Source: Cantharellus purpuraceus
Taxonomy: Eukaryota > Basidiomycota > Agaricomycetes > Cantharellales > Hydnaceae
NCBI GenBank assembly: GCA_025174535.1
Contig: JALBUN010000001.1
Span: 2,170,001 to 2,234,000, forward strand
DNA: 64,000 nt
Direction of reading: 5' to 3'
Shown: positions 1-12,324 of the stretch, piece by piece
Layout of the letters: each line of letters starts with the position of its first letter
Position numbering within the stretch: the stretch's first letter is position 1
Program-made: the position numbers and the translations under genes
The notes under the pieces: model-generated
What the model was told of the DNA's origin: nothing
The model's database searches: none
What the model saw: only the letters and a program-made list of their open reading frames with translations

Positions 1-273
1 CGCAATCGAAGTCGGTTTCCTACCGCTCGTATAATTCACACATACCCACCCTTCCACTTTCCCATTTGAATATTTGAACTTTTTTTATTTTTCTTCTTCT
101 CTCTCTCCTATGTATGTATTTAGCCCCTGCCGGCTTGAGCACGGCCCGGAATTCCTCCTCCGGTCGCGCAAGAGAGCGGTGGCGACGCAATAAATCTTGC
201 TTGCCCCTCACGTACGACCGACAGAGATCGCAACCCAATATATATCACGTGTTGTTTCGAAATCTCTAATGAC
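1..273. other. Upstream intergenic DNA
   Basis: No gene could be supported here. The stretch has a T-rich and CT-rich segment around 80-115, typical of fungal promoter or 5' leader DNA, and a CACGTG E-box palindrome near 246. It probably carries the promoter of the WD40 gene that follows. Confidence 0.4.
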
Positions 274-3200
274 ATGCAGAGCGAACAGAATGGAATAAAG
301 CGTAAACACGAGCTGTCATTCCTAAACGCACGAAAGAGCCATCGAGCAGATGTACGGAGTTGGCCCGGGGCTGAACGTAAGGATACGAGGACACAAACCG
401 CAGATGGTGTTAGCTACACCGATTCAGAGAGCAATCCTGTGAGTATTGCTTTCAGTTGTGACTTCACGGTCATTAGCAATATTGCGATGGTGTAGCTGGT
501 CCCAAAAGATTATTGACAGGAATGGACTTCTTAGCCTCCAGCACCCTCGCACAGGCACAACAAGGTCGTCACATCGCAGAAGAGTCTAGCAATGCATGTC
601 TTTTCGAAAGCCCCCATATTGAGCGACGATGAGATTGAGATGACAGGCTGGCGGTATACCCCGACCCTTCTCTCTAAAGCGAAGGCTACCAGCCGCCTGT
701 CTCCTCCGTCTACACAATCAAAGGCACCTGCGGAACCCATCCTCATATCATCCGATGACGAAGATGGTATGAACTTCCTCTCATTGATTCGCTCTTAAAC
801 TTATATTCTTGAAGTGCTTCCTAGTGATAAAACACCTGGAATCTGTTTGAAGCGCAAACCATCTGGTTCCTCATCTAGCTCTAGTCGCCATGTCGATATC
901 TCTACAAAGGCTGGTCATTCCAGACCAGGTACCGGACAGCCTCCTCGGAAACGAGTTAGCATCTCTCTCTGGTGTGCATTGTATGTAGCCAATGATACCA
1001 ATGCGCTTTTCGTACAGATCAAACGGCTCACGACACCAAAAAATGACACAAAACTAAATCCTATATTAATTCTAGACTCTGACGAGGATCTTGCATGCAA
1101 GGATGAAGATTGTGTCCAAGAGTCGGATTCCGATTACGATAACTTGCATGGAGGATATTATATGAACTGGTCAACTGTATGTGATCTCCTTCGCTTGTAG
1201 CAGGACTAGTCATCCATGTTTTGCAGTCCGCACCAGATCCAAACCATAGTGATTCTGGGGATGACGTCGATCTCATTGGCGCTGCGGTAGCAACCCTATC
1301 ATTAAATAGAATCAGGGTGAATCCGCCACCTATCTCTCGATGGCCATTTGCAGAGCAAGGCTTAGGTCATTCTTGGGCAAAATCATTTGCATATAAAGGT
1401 GTAAGTCTATCATTAACTGTTGTTAATATACCCTCATTATTGTCCAGCCACCTTCGTTAGTTCCTCCCACCAGACTTAGGCCTATTGGGCCGCTTCAAGC
1501 AAGCTACAGTGGAGGCCGATCACGGACCGGGTTATTTAAGCACCGTCCATTGCAGTTGCAAACACCCCTCGCTCGTTTAAAGCGACATTCGGGCTTCAGG
1601 ATGGCAGATGGTATGCTTGGGTCAGAATTTTGTGAATCTCTAAAGATTTGCTCCATTTGTAGTTTGTCACAGCATATCCCAAAGTAGAGGTAAAGTGCTA
1701 GTTGCCAGTGCGACCCCGGGAGGTACTATGGCAGACGAAGAGAGTGGGAGCGACGGTGGGTTTTTTTTACTATGTAGGTCAGCATATGAACAGAAAGATG
1801 TCAGAACTCATCATCGATCCTTACAATACTCGAGAAACATTGGCTATATGGACGGAAGGTAACTTGGTCCATGTATTATATTCCAGTCAACTGATGCACT
1901 ATTATCAGACCAGAGTCACAAATGGCTTCCAGCGCACTATGTTAGTTCCAATGATCCTGGAGGCGGTTAGTGTCTTCCCTATCAGCACACCGTCAGCTTA
2001 ATATCATCTCGCGGTAGTTGGTGGACCGTATCGACGCAAATTTTATGATGTCTTGTGTGCTCGGTTTGATCCTGGAAAGTACGTTAGTTGAGATTCGTTT
2101 CTGTCAGCTCCATCCAACTTGCTTCACATAGTTCAAACCTTTTTACCTCTGCTGGAGAAGATGCCACCGTCACGGTATGGAACTTTGTGTCGCCTGATGA
2201 TGCTTGGACAGACGTGTGTCGTCCTGCATCTTCTAGAGTCGATGACTCGCACGAGGACCCTAGGCCACGCTACGAACCCGTCAAGAAATGGGGGAAGGGT
2301 ATGTTTATATCAACATGCCTCCACGACAAATCACTGATTTATGGGGAAGAGACGTACGGTAGACACCCTTGCCTTGAAATTGTCTATCGACCCCGGGTTG
2401 CTGGGGTTGATAGAACTCTGTTTGCGGCACCGTGTCGAGATGGGTATGGTTTTTCTTCCTGATAGGCCATTTTTCCTGCCTTACACACATGACCTTCGTT
2501 ATGCAGAAGGCTTTTCATTCATTCATACACTGACACGATCGGACAGGCTTCACGGTTTGCTGTCCGTCCTTCAGAGATTGTCAACCATGTCCATCATACG
2601 ATCGGAGCAACAGTCTGGGGACGTGGTCCGACCTCTAGTGACCTCTTTGTGTGCTCAGAATCAGACGCGGAGGACGATACTCTTGTTTTCCACGGTGCTA
2701 TTGATATCGAATCGGGACAACAGAGTTACCTCTTTGATGATCATCGAAGCGGTGAAGAACTGGCTTTGGATCCTGAGGGTGAGAGTTGATCATGTGGATG
2801 AAACGTTCACTCTGAACTGCCGTTTCCAGGAAGCAATCTAGCTTTGTTCACGGCCGACGCGGGGAAGCTTCATCTTCGATTGTATGATGTCCGCCGTCGC
2901 AACAAGCGTGCTACAGCCGCGATTGGGCTACCTGCGGAGTCTTCCCAGCTTCCAGATGATATCTGCCTTGAAGTCCGCACAGTAGCATGGAGCCCCGACG
3001 GCATTTTACTTGCAGTGGGTAAGAATGATGATGTGGCACACGTTTACGATGTTCGATGCCTAGAACGAGGTCCTATCCTATCCATAACACACGAGACACC
3101 ATCAAGCAAGTATGGCATAACCGCACTGTCGTGGACTACTGAGACACGCCTTAGAACCCCAAACTTAGGGCTCCTTACGGGCGGCGGTGACCGTGCGTCG

Positions 3201-3437
3201 ATGCTCTTGGTTGTAAGACACGGAGAAGTCCTATGCTGACGCTTGCATTTAGATTGTATCGCCCTATGGGATGTGAAGACCGCGTGTGAATCGCGCACAG
3301 TTCTAGCAGAGCTCAATGGGCAAGTGGGCGGGGGGGACTTTGGAGACTTTACAAACGGCGAGAAGCCTCTTGTGGCAACTGACAATGATGGGCATATATA
3401 TATGTATGATTTTGTAAGCGAGCAAACAGATGTGTAA
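274..3437 (+). CDS. Divergent WD40-repeat protein, many exons
   Basis: A multi-exon gene whose conceptual product contains degenerate WD40 repeats. Recognisable pieces are SAGEDATVTVWNF (about 2150-2200), VAWSPDGILLAVGKNDD then HVYDV (about 2985-3050), LLTGGGD joined by an intron to IALWDV (about 3170-3280), and a last blade ending HIYMYDF before the stop at 3435-3437. The N-terminal half is Ser-, Arg- and acid-rich and low in complexity. I chose the ATG at 274 because it opens a basic, charged segment that continues through consecutive exons, but an upstream start cannot be excluded. WD40 proteins usually act as scaffolds, for example as CUL4-DDB1 substrate receptors; I cannot assign an orthologue. 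The gene ends about 265 bp before WDR70 on the same strand. Exon borders are approximate. Confidence 0.6.
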
Positions 3438-3701
3438 TCCAGAAACCCTGATTCATTGAGATGCTATCTGACCGTGCGCAAGTCGAATGTAGTTATCGGG
3501 TCAGCGGCCTCGTCTTCGACCACTGAAGCAAGGCAAGGTGTAGTAGCACAAGGGAATCGAAGACAATCAGCAACAGTTTCAAAGATTCTCCTTTCCTTTG
3601 AATCAAGTGTCACGCGTCCGTGCAGACCCATACGGGCCCACATTAGTTCATCGTTTGTGCTCATCGTTCTGTGTGCTCTGCTTACCAGTGACATTAACAG
3701 A

Positions 3702-5928
3702 ATGTCGGACGAAATGATGGCAGTAATGGGGCTTTCAGGCTTTGGAAAGCCCCAGAAGAAGAAACAACTTGACGCTGGTCGTTTCGACAAGACAAAGCGT
3801 ACAGAGCAGGTTTGTTTTTACTTTCATGCAGCCACAGACCACTACTCATATACAACTTAGTTACCTGTGCCCAGTCCTTCAGAACATAAGGCAGCAACCC
3901 CTCCATCTGAGCCTGTATATGATCCCTCGGCGCCAGAGCTCAACGCTCCTCGCTCCGTAGCCGCTGCATTTCCCGAGGGTGAAGACGAGGACGAGAGTGA
4001 TGACGCATACTATGATGACCAGGACGACCTCCCGCTCTTCCCTATAACTCACGAGCTCGTGCTTAAGGATCACACCAAGGTCGTGAGTGCGCTGACACTT
4101 GACCCATCTGGCGCTCGCGTCCTCAGTGGTTCGCACGACTATGACTGCAAATTATGGGATTTTGGAGGCATGTCCGCCAGTGCCAAGCCATTCAAGACGT
4201 GGGAACCTGCCGGTTCATATTATGTGCACGACCTCAAGTACTCCAATGCAGGGGATCAGTTCTTGTGCATATCAGGAACTAGCCAGGCCAAATTGTATGA
4301 TAGGGACGGTGAGGAGAAGTGCGTATCTAATGCACCCGTGGCTCTCCGTATCTCTAATGGCTCTTTGCCGATTTTTGCGTTCAGGACGGAGTTCATCAAA
4401 GGTGACCCGTACATTCGCGACATGAAAAATACGGCGTGCGTTCGGACCATTCCCCGCGGAAAATGTGTTATTGATTAGACTCTCTTCAGGGGGCACGTTG
4501 CAGACTTATCTGCGTGTGCATGGCACCCAAAAGATCCCAAGATTTTTATTACGAGCTCCGCTGATTCAACGATTCGGTTCGTGAAGCTAAGCAACGATTT
4601 ACAAACTCTAGCTGACCTTTTTTTTTGCAGAATATGGGACGTAGAAAACAAAAGAAAACAGAAAACGGTGATCGTGGTAAAGTCGAAGGAGCGTGGGACG
4701 CGGACAAAGGTGACCGCATGTGCATACTCAAATGACGGGAAAGTCATTGTCGGCGGTGAGAAGATGTGGCTTTTTCTCCATGCAAAGCAAACACTGAAGG
4801 CGGGAGCCAGCCTGTTTGGATGGTGCGCTCCACCTATGGAACACGTCGTCAAATTTCGTACGACCCAACTCGAGTATTGAGGGAGCGCACGTGAAAAACA
4901 CCGATACCGGTTCTGTGACATTTTCAATCGATGGAAAGACATTGCTTACACGTGGTGGAGACGACACGGTCAAACGTAGGTTCTGTGACACATTTCTACA
5001 GAGCACAGCATTGAGTCATCATGCTTTAGTATGGGACGTACGCGCGTTCAAGAAGCCACTCGCGACACACGGAGGGGTGACCACACTGTACCCGCAAACA
5101 AACGCTATATTCAGCCCTGACGAAAAATACGTCTTGACCGGGTCGGGTGCGACAACCAAGGGTCAGCATGGCAAACTCATTTTTTTGAAACGAGACACGC
5201 TCGAGGTAGAGCGGGAAGTGGATATGCACAGTACGGTTGTTAGAGTGGTCTGGCACTCGAAGATAAACCAGGCATGTATCATGTCAAATTGGTTGAAGGA
5301 GGAGAGACTAATGTACATGCGGCAGATCCTTACGGGGATGGCGAGCGGGCAGATATCGGTGCTGTACTCACCTCTAACGTCATCCAACGGGGCGAAGTTG
5401 CTGGCGAGCAAAGGGCCGCCACGCAAGCGAGATATCGAGGATGTGTCAGCGTCGTTGCTTGTTCCGCCTATTCTGACGCCGCACGCATTGCCGATGTTTC
5501 GGGATGGAGAAGTGTCGAGTGGGATTGCTGGTACAAAGCGGAAACGGGACAGGGAGCGGGCGGATCCACGGAAGAGCCGACGGCCAGAGTTGCCGGTCAA
5601 TGGGCCTGGAAAAGGAGGTCGAGTGGGGGCAAGTGCGACACAACACGTGGTGCGACACTTGGTGCGGGATACAACGAGAGACGAAGATGTGAGTGGCACC
5701 AGGGATTGTTTGCCCATATCCCCGCTGAGAATGGATGACACAGCCGCGCGAAGCGTTGCTCAAGTATGCCGATGTGGCAGAGAACGATCCACAATGGACA
5801 GCCGGTGAGTGTGCGCGTTCTTGTCGGGGACGAATGGCTTGCTGAGGGGACATGCAGCGTGGCGGGAGAACCAGCCAAAGCCGGTGTTCCAGATGGAGGA
5901 GGACGAGGGAGACGACGAGGACAAGTAG
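3702..5928 (+). CDS. WDR70 (gastrulation-defective 1-like) WD40 protein
   Basis: The product matches the WDR70 family in order and content. It starts with a short leader containing GLSGFGKPQKKK and an acidic stretch with repeated DE/DD. WD40 repeats follow: HTKVVSALTLDPSGARVLSG, then HDYDCKLWDFGGM, DLSACAWHPKDPKIFITSS, and RTKVTACAYSNDGKVIVGG with LHLWNT. The tail is basic (KRKRDRERADPRKSRRPE) and acidic at the very end. WDR70 is a nuclear scaffold linked to CUL4-DDB1 and histone H2B ubiquitination in double-strand-break repair. The ATG at 3702 gives the expected N-terminus; the stop is TAG at 5926-5928. One predicted intron (5272-5325, 54 nt) has a GC donor and is an exact multiple of three, so it could be retained without breaking the frame. 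Confidence 0.85.
5272..5325 (+). other. Probable GC-AG intron within the WDR70 gene
   Basis: Removing 5272-5325 joins WHSKINQ to ILTGMASGQ, which matches the continuous family pattern around this position. The interval begins GCATGT and ends GGCAG. It is 54 nt long and has no stop in frame, so retention would insert 18 residues in a beta-propeller blade. Splicing is inferred from homology, not observed. Confidence 0.55.
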
Positions 5929-6096
5929 ACGGGTGGCAGGGAGATCAGCAGCGAATAAACAGAACAAAGCGCAGCAGACGTATTTAGGCGGAGATTGAAA
6001 ATGGACTGGATAGTATAAAGAGGAGAGACACCAGGTTTGCGGTGTGAGGCCCCCGCAACGCTCGATTACTACTCGCGATTTGACTCACACGGTCAC

Positions 6097-8544
6097 ATGC
6101 ACGCGTCCCCATCAACATCCCCTGCTCCCCCTCACGACGCGTCTATTCCTCCTCCTCCCCTCGTCGCTCCCGACAATGTCGACTCACTCCCCCCTGTCCT
6201 CTCCGCCGATGCCGTCCCTGTCGCTTCTCCCGCACCACCCTCCCTCCCCGACGTCGATATGGCCCCGTCACAGCCCAACGGCGTCGATGTCACCGACGCC
6301 GCCGGTGTAGATCCCAGCGGCGACATCCACATGCTAGACGCCGCCGACGTCAGACCCAATGGTGTATACCCCAACGGCGACGTTTCAACTCCCTCCGTTG
6401 AACAGCTCACTCTTCAAACACCAGAGCTCCACACCCTCGACACCTCCCCCTCCGATACCACCGTCGTTGTCCATCCACCCCCCGATGATGGCGATGATGG
6501 CGACAGGCCTCCTCCTGCAAAGCGGGCGCGACGTCTCTCGGATCCCGAGCAGGCTTCTCTTGTCCATGTGAGCATTCGTCCCTCCCTCATCCCATCCGAG
6601 GCTCATCCGATATATAAAGTCCAACGGTGCCAATGGCGTCGTCCATCCACTGCCCACATCCTCTGTTCGTTCTGCCACGCCACTGCCCGTCACCTTTAGT
6701 CAGCAACAGTACAAGTTTTGTCTCTCCACCGTCCGCCAACTTAAAAAGGGCAAGGATGCTGTGCCCTTCTTACATCCCGTCGACTATATCGGCCTGGGCA
6801 TCCCGCACTATGTCAACGTCATCAAGCATCCAATGGACTTGTCCACTGTCGAGAAAAAGCTTCAGTCATCCAACCCCAATAAACCTGATCCCAATCTTGC
6901 CAACTCTCGATATCGCAATGCGGATGAGTTCATCCATGACATCAAACTCATCTTCTCCAACACCGTCACCTTTAATGGCCCCGACCACGTTGTCTCCCAG
7001 ATGGGTAAACGACTCGAGGCTCAGTTTGACAAGTCTGTCAAACACATGCCCCCTCCGGCAGAGGTATGCTCCTGTCCTTTCACACTGACTGAGCTTATCG
7101 GCCGCGCCTTAGCCACCCAAGCCTATCGTCAAAAAGGAGCCACCGCCACCTCCTGCCCCAGCACCATCGCCGCCTACCACAAAGAAACCCCCTCCTGCCC
7201 GTCGAGCATCGACATCAGTTCCCACCATTCGTCGCTCTGACACGGAAGTGCAGGGTCGTCCAAAGCGCGAGATTCACCCTCCCCCCCCCAAAGACCTTCC
7301 CTATGCCGATGCTCCCAGAAAGGCACGCAAAGGCAAGAAGAAGGATGATGGCACTGTCGAGCAACTCAGGTACTGTAGCAAGATCCTGTCTGATTTCGCG
7401 AAGCAGAAGAAGTACTGGCCTGCGGTAGGCCCGTTCATGGAGCCTGTTGGTAAGCTGCTCGCGTTGTCTAGTTGTGTCTGTGTCATAACATTTGAATGCA
7501 GACTGGCGTGGCTTGAATCTCCCTAGCTACCCTAAGATTGTTAAGAAGCCCATGGACATGAGTACCATGCGTATGAAGCTAGATCGGGGCGAATACCCTA
7601 ATGCCAATCGCTTCTGGGATGACTTCAAACTTATGATCAAAAACTGCTTTGCTTTTAATCCCGCTGGCGCGGCTGTATTCAAGGCTGGTGTACAGGTTCA
7701 GGAGTGGTTCGACGAGAAGTGGCAGGGTCTCCCGCCGTTGCGAGAAGTGAGCGATGATGAGGATGACAGCGACGACGATTCGGATTCCGAGCATGCGAGT
7801 GAGTAGAGCCTTGTTCGTCTTACAGGAATCGGTGTCGATTAACCTTAAAGCAGTGGCCATCGCTATGATGGAGAACCAGCTGGCGACTCTCAAGAGCGGT
7901 ATCGACGCCATCAAAAAGAAAAAGCCCAAAAAGGACAAGGTCCACAAACGGGACAAGTATGGCGCATCATCCGTAGGGACGAGCAAAAACGGAAAGTCGG
8001 CGCAAAAGCTTGGGAAAAAGAAGAAGATGAAGACGCTCCCTGATGAAGAAGTTTTATCGTTTGAGCAGAAGAAAGATCTCAGCGAGACGATCCAGAATCT
8101 CGATGGTGCCAAGCTTGAGAGAGTGATTCAGATTATTCATGAGGGTGTGCCAGAAATTAGAGATGTGAGTAGTCCTTGTTTTTACCCCCCTTTTTTTGCA
8201 TTGTTTCAACGATGCCGTGCGTTGCGTGCGCTGCCCAGAGCACTGAAGAGATTGAGCTCGACATCGACTCTCTCCCTGGATCTGTGCTCACCAAACTCTA
8301 CAATTATGTCTTGCGACCCTTGCGTCCCTCGAAGCGTCGATCGAACAATCCCGGTGGCGGGACGGGTGGGCTCAAGCGGAAAAGCATGGACGAGGACGTT
8401 GAGGCGGAGAAAATCCGTCGTCTCGAGGAACAGCTTGATCGCTTCTCCAACGGCGGTGCCATGCCTGCATACCCGCGTGATGATGAAAGCCAGAGCTCCG
8501 ACTCGAGTGACGAGAGTGGGAGCTCAGGAAGCGACTCTGATTGA
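6097..8544 (+). CDS. BET-family double bromodomain protein (Bdf1/Brd-like)
   Basis: The encoded protein has the BET architecture. A long Pro-, Asp- and Val-rich N-terminus is followed by bromodomain 1 (about 6690-7065; VPFLHPVDYIGLGIPHY, IKHPMDLSTVEKKL, with the acetyl-lysine-binding Asn in NTVTFNG). Bromodomain 2 lies at about 7360-7730 (YWPAVGPFMEPV, IVKKPMDMSTMRMKL, Asn in NCFAFNPAG). An ET/NET domain follows at about 8035-8330 (LSFEQKKDLSETIQNLDGAK, then IELDIDSLPGSVLTKLYNYV). The C-terminus is a Ser/Asp-rich acidic tail. BET proteins read acetylated histone H4 and recruit TFIID and elongation factors; yeast Bdf1 is also part of SWR1. The ATG at 6097 is the first in frame, and introns split the first bromodomain leader, the second bromodomain and the ET domain. 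Confidence 0.92.
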
Positions 8545-8760
8545 TGGCTTCAGTGGCTGTATTACTTAGTCTATGTTCATTTTGCTGCTCTCGTTCTTTG
8601 AGCTAGCTTGGTTGACAATCATCCTGACGTTTAATGTGTTGATGTTGCGTCAACCATGCCCAAGTTTGTAGCTACCGTTTTCAATTCATTCCGGTTTTTT
8701 TGCTAAAGGGTGAGAGTGTATAAGCGCATAAGAAGTACATTGCACGATAGATCTTTTAGA
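8545..8760. other. Convergent 3' intergenic DNA
   Basis: Short tail-to-tail spacer between the BET gene and the G-patch gene. It holds only 3' UTR-like, T-rich sequence. Confidence 0.4.
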
Positions 8761-10372
8761 TCACCGGTAGCCCTGCGATCCGCGATACCTTGAGCGTCCT
8801 TGCCAGTCACGACTGCGGTCGTCATCCCGAGGTCGAGGTGGTGTAACAGAGCAACGATAATATGATTGAGGCGAAAGAGGACGAATAATAGACATATCCT
8901 GGTCAGAAAATGACTCACGAAACGAGGATGTCGTCATGTCGTTTCCGAGAGGTGGTCCGGGAGGCGAAGGCGGGCGCGATAGCCAGCTGGGTGGTGGTGG
9001 TGGTAGCGCAGAAGGTGGCGGAGGCGGTGGAGGAGAGAGCGTAGGAAGCGGTGTCGTCGGAGCTGCAGAAGGTGGTGGCGGAGCTACCGTCGCACTTGAC
9101 CACCGGGATTTCGACTGCAACGACGGAGTTGCCACGTCACTGGTCCCACTGACAATATTGCTACTGTCATCAACATTTGGCGTTATTGGAATGGAAGTCG
9201 TCTCGAGCGTTTCAAATCCGGCGGTGCGGAACCCATGCTTTGGTCGTTGCTGAGTCGTCTCACTTGAATAAGATCTAGGCGTCGCACTGCTTGAAACAGT
9301 CGCCCATCCTGACTTCCTTGACGACCCATCACCTGCCTGCTGGGCCTGCGTCGAGCTGACTGTGGCCCAGCCAGACTTCTTGAAACCTTTCGGTTCTTCT
9401 GTAGTTGAAGAGGGACCAGACGCCAACGCATTTGTGCCAACTCCCCCACCAATGATTCCCACCTTGACACCTCGCGCCTTTGCCATCCGTTTAAGCTCCT
9501 TCTCTTCTCTTTTCCGTTCTTTGGCTAGCCTTGCCTCCTTGTCCTTTTTTCCTCCACCGAGTCCCTTAGCATTAGCCTGCATGTCTTTGAACCGTTGCTT
9601 ATGGTGATGTGCATAAGAATTGGTGTGTTCATCATACTGCGCTACAGTTTGATACTGTTTATCACAGAGCGCACAGTAGAACGGTTTTAAGGTGCTGGCA
9701 ATCCGATTGGCAAGGGCCTCTTTCTCAGCTACCTTTTGCTTTAAAAATGATGATGGTCAGTCCAGTTAACATGGACAAGACTAGAGAAGCCATATACCTC
9801 GCGAGACTGACGCTGTTCGACGGTCTCTTTGATTTGACGCTCCGAGTCGAGACCTCGGCGCTGAGAGACAGTTGTTTCTATCATGCGCTCGTCTTGCGCC
9901 CGTTTTCCTAAACCAGTCACATCATTCTTGACAGAAAAGGGAATGGGATCGACCCGTGCTAAGTAAATTAGTGGTCTGTCACTGCACAAGCGTCAGAATG
10001 TAAACCTACCATCTCCAGACAGACCCAAAGGTTGTCCATCGGTCCAGCCTAATTTGGCGAGTATGGAGTAGCCCTTGTTGGTACTCTTGATCTTCGTCTC
10101 CACCGTTATCACTTCCCTCTCCGGGGCCGGATGATGCTCGTCGTATGTCATTATGTCCATCTTGTCGGGATTTGGTGAAGGCGATCTGGAGACCAAGGAA
10201 ACATTGTCTTCGTCGGAGGAATCATACTCTCCTTGAAGCTTGAGTACGGGCGAGGCAGACCTGGACCTGGACCGCTAGCGAACGCGACAGGATAGGTTCA
10301 ATTGCGCGGTGCGAGGACGCAGGAGGATACCTTCGTTCCAGCCCCGGCCTTTGGACTCTCCTCACGAGTCAT
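8761..10372 (-). CDS. G-patch and C2H2 zinc-finger protein (GPATCH8/ZNF-type)
   Basis: Read on the minus strand, a short first exon (MTREESPKAGAGTK) is joined by an intron to an RSRSRS-containing segment. A G-patch follows (about 10000-10085; GYSILAKLGWTDGQPLGLSG, continued by VTGLGKR in the next exon). After a charged helical stretch comes a single U1-like C2H2 finger (about 9590-9680; FYCALCDKQYQTVAQYDEH then SYAHHHKQRF). The rest is low complexity: a Lys-rich helix, repeated KKSGWATVSS and RKSGWATVSS units, a polyproline block and an RS/RD tail. G-patch proteins activate DEAH helicases in splicing or ribosome biogenesis, and this finger/G-patch order is that of GPATCH8-like proteins. The start at 10372 depends on accepting the first intron; the stop is TGA at 8761-8763. 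Confidence 0.75.
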
Positions 10373-10488
10373 AGGTATGGCATTCCATCGTGCTATGTTG
10401 GCGGCGTACGAAGACATGAGACAGGTCAAAAGGACAACAAGTAGCGCGCCGGCGGGGATTGAAATTAACTTGGGAACTGAATTAACTA

Positions 10489-12185
10489 CTAACAAGATTC
10501 ACTTTGCATGTGACTGTACTTCTTCAGTATACTGTTAAGCTCTACTCTCTGAACACAATTCGGGAACGAGAAACTGTAAGCAAGTTCGTCAAGTTCTTCC
10601 TTCGATTTGTCCCGGAAGTGCTCTGCCCACTCGTCCACAAGGAATTCGGCAACCAGGATATGTCGCGAGAGTTCAGCGACCCGCCTCTTCATGGTCCAAT
10701 TGGTAGGGTACAACTTCTGGTGGTTCTCCCGGACGCTCGCCTTAATCCATTGCTCCAAAGGGCCAAAGATATGTTTCACATGGGTTTCGTCGGTACCCCA
10801 AGTATCAACAGCCATACGCTGCTTCTTGGCAAGAAACTTTGAAAACAATTTGTTATAAGGCGACTCCGGAGAGCTATAAACCATTCCTACCAAATCTATC
10901 GTTAGGGCTACCGGCCAAAGTCTAATACATAAATTACCTTGAAAGCCGTCGACGTCCTTGAAAAGCCAGATAGACCAACTCAAACGTGCCTAAGTCAGAA
11001 AGTTAGCAAGTTAGAAACGTGGAAGGCAGATTGATTTATCGCCTTATCATAGATCTGCAATTGGTCCTTTAAAACATGTAACCTTGCCTGGTTGATCTTA
11101 TCTGCACTGGCACCGTCGTACTGCTTTCTGGCATACACCGGTCCCCACTCTCCATTCCATACCGGAAGCCCCCTGTCTGTCATCCATTGCCTTTTTCTTT
11201 CGAAACTCTGCTGTAGTGTCGTCTTCTGCTCCTCGGAGCCAGTATACGGCTCTGGCGATGATGGGAATCCGTAACCAGAGTAGTCATGAATTGCATATAC
11301 AGTATTGCTCCAGTTCATATGCGCATCTCCAAACTGGGAGAAGTCGGCCGCAAAGGTGTTTCCATCCAAAAAGAGGACATGCTTTGAATCAACTTTTCTG
11401 ATCGCAATATACATCCGATTGTAAAAGTCAAGCAGACGTGTGTGCCGAGAATCCGCTGGTTCGTTAAGCGGATTGTATCCTGCGACCCATGGGTTATCTC
11501 TATAGCGTTCAGCGAGCTTCTCCCAAAGCCAAATAGCACGATCCTGGAAGTCTTGATGATCCCAAAAAGCAGCATGGTGGGTCGGATTATCTGAATGCCA
11601 TCCCTATCAAGAGCGGCAAGTCATTGGTTCTTGGACTTTAAAGAAAGTATTCGCTTACCTGATTTTGGGCCCCCGGCGCACAATGGAGATCTAAGACTGT
11701 CCAAATGCCCTGCTGTGCACAAAGTCTGATGACACGATCAAGATGCTTGAAGCCTTTCTCCTTGAGTATGCGAGGGTTCATGTCATCCTCGAAGTGATGA
11801 TAGTTGAAGGGCAATCTGATACAGTTGAGACCCAACGACTTAAAGAATTTTGCATCGGATTCTGTGAAAAAGTATTCCAAAAACTAGGTCTGAGATATAG
11901 GGATAAACGTGGCTGCAACAGTAGTATAGTGATACCTTGTCAAAGAAGAACGAAGACTTCGACTCTCCCAGGACGCGAGCCAAAGCCTCTCGAGCCTGAC
12001 ATTCGCGTCCAGAGTAGCCTTAAGAGTCAGGAGTGAGTTGCGATGTGACAAGATATGATGTTCAAGCGACCTGTAATGAAATTCTCCATGTTCATCCAGC
12101 CCCCCAGGCCTGCTCCACGCAGGATAATCTCCTGACCCTCTTCATCCACGAGACGCGCTCCAGAGACTCGTAGAAAGGACGGCAT
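10489..12185 (-). CDS. Glycoside hydrolase family 5 protein, copy A
   Basis: A GH5 (cellulase clan) TIM-barrel enzyme. It begins MPSFLRVSGARLVDEEG and has LRGAGLGGWMNMENF and LGLNCIRLPFNYHHFEDD. The acid/base Glu lies in GYNPLNEPAD (about 11460) and the nucleophile Glu in PVWNGEWGPVYARKQ (about 11150). A C-terminal helical tail of about 120 residues follows the barrel. No signal peptide is visible at the chosen ATG (12185), so the enzyme is probably cytoplasmic. The substrate cannot be read from sequence; GH5 members hydrolyse beta-glucans, mannans or glycolipids. It lies 139 bp from a close paralogue with matching exon structure, so the pair arose by tandem duplication. An upstream in-frame ATG at about 12272 is possible but adds no recognisable domain. 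Confidence 0.85.
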
Positions 12186-12324
12186 GATTTCTTTCTGCAC
12201 GATTGTCCGTGCTTGATACCTTACGTATACATTCGAAAACGGCACATTGGCATGTGATCTACCGACAAGCACGTCTCCTCCCTACGTCGGTCCGGAGCGA
12301 GAAGTACACTGAACGAGAATAGAA

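Noticed and set aside
5163..5741. Long minus-strand open frame (about 190 codons) opposite WDR70
   Set aside because: It is antisense to well-supported WDR70 exons and has no family motif.
8936..9253. Gly-rich plus-strand frame resembling a glycine-rich protein
   Set aside because: It is the reverse complement of the polyproline block of the G-patch protein.
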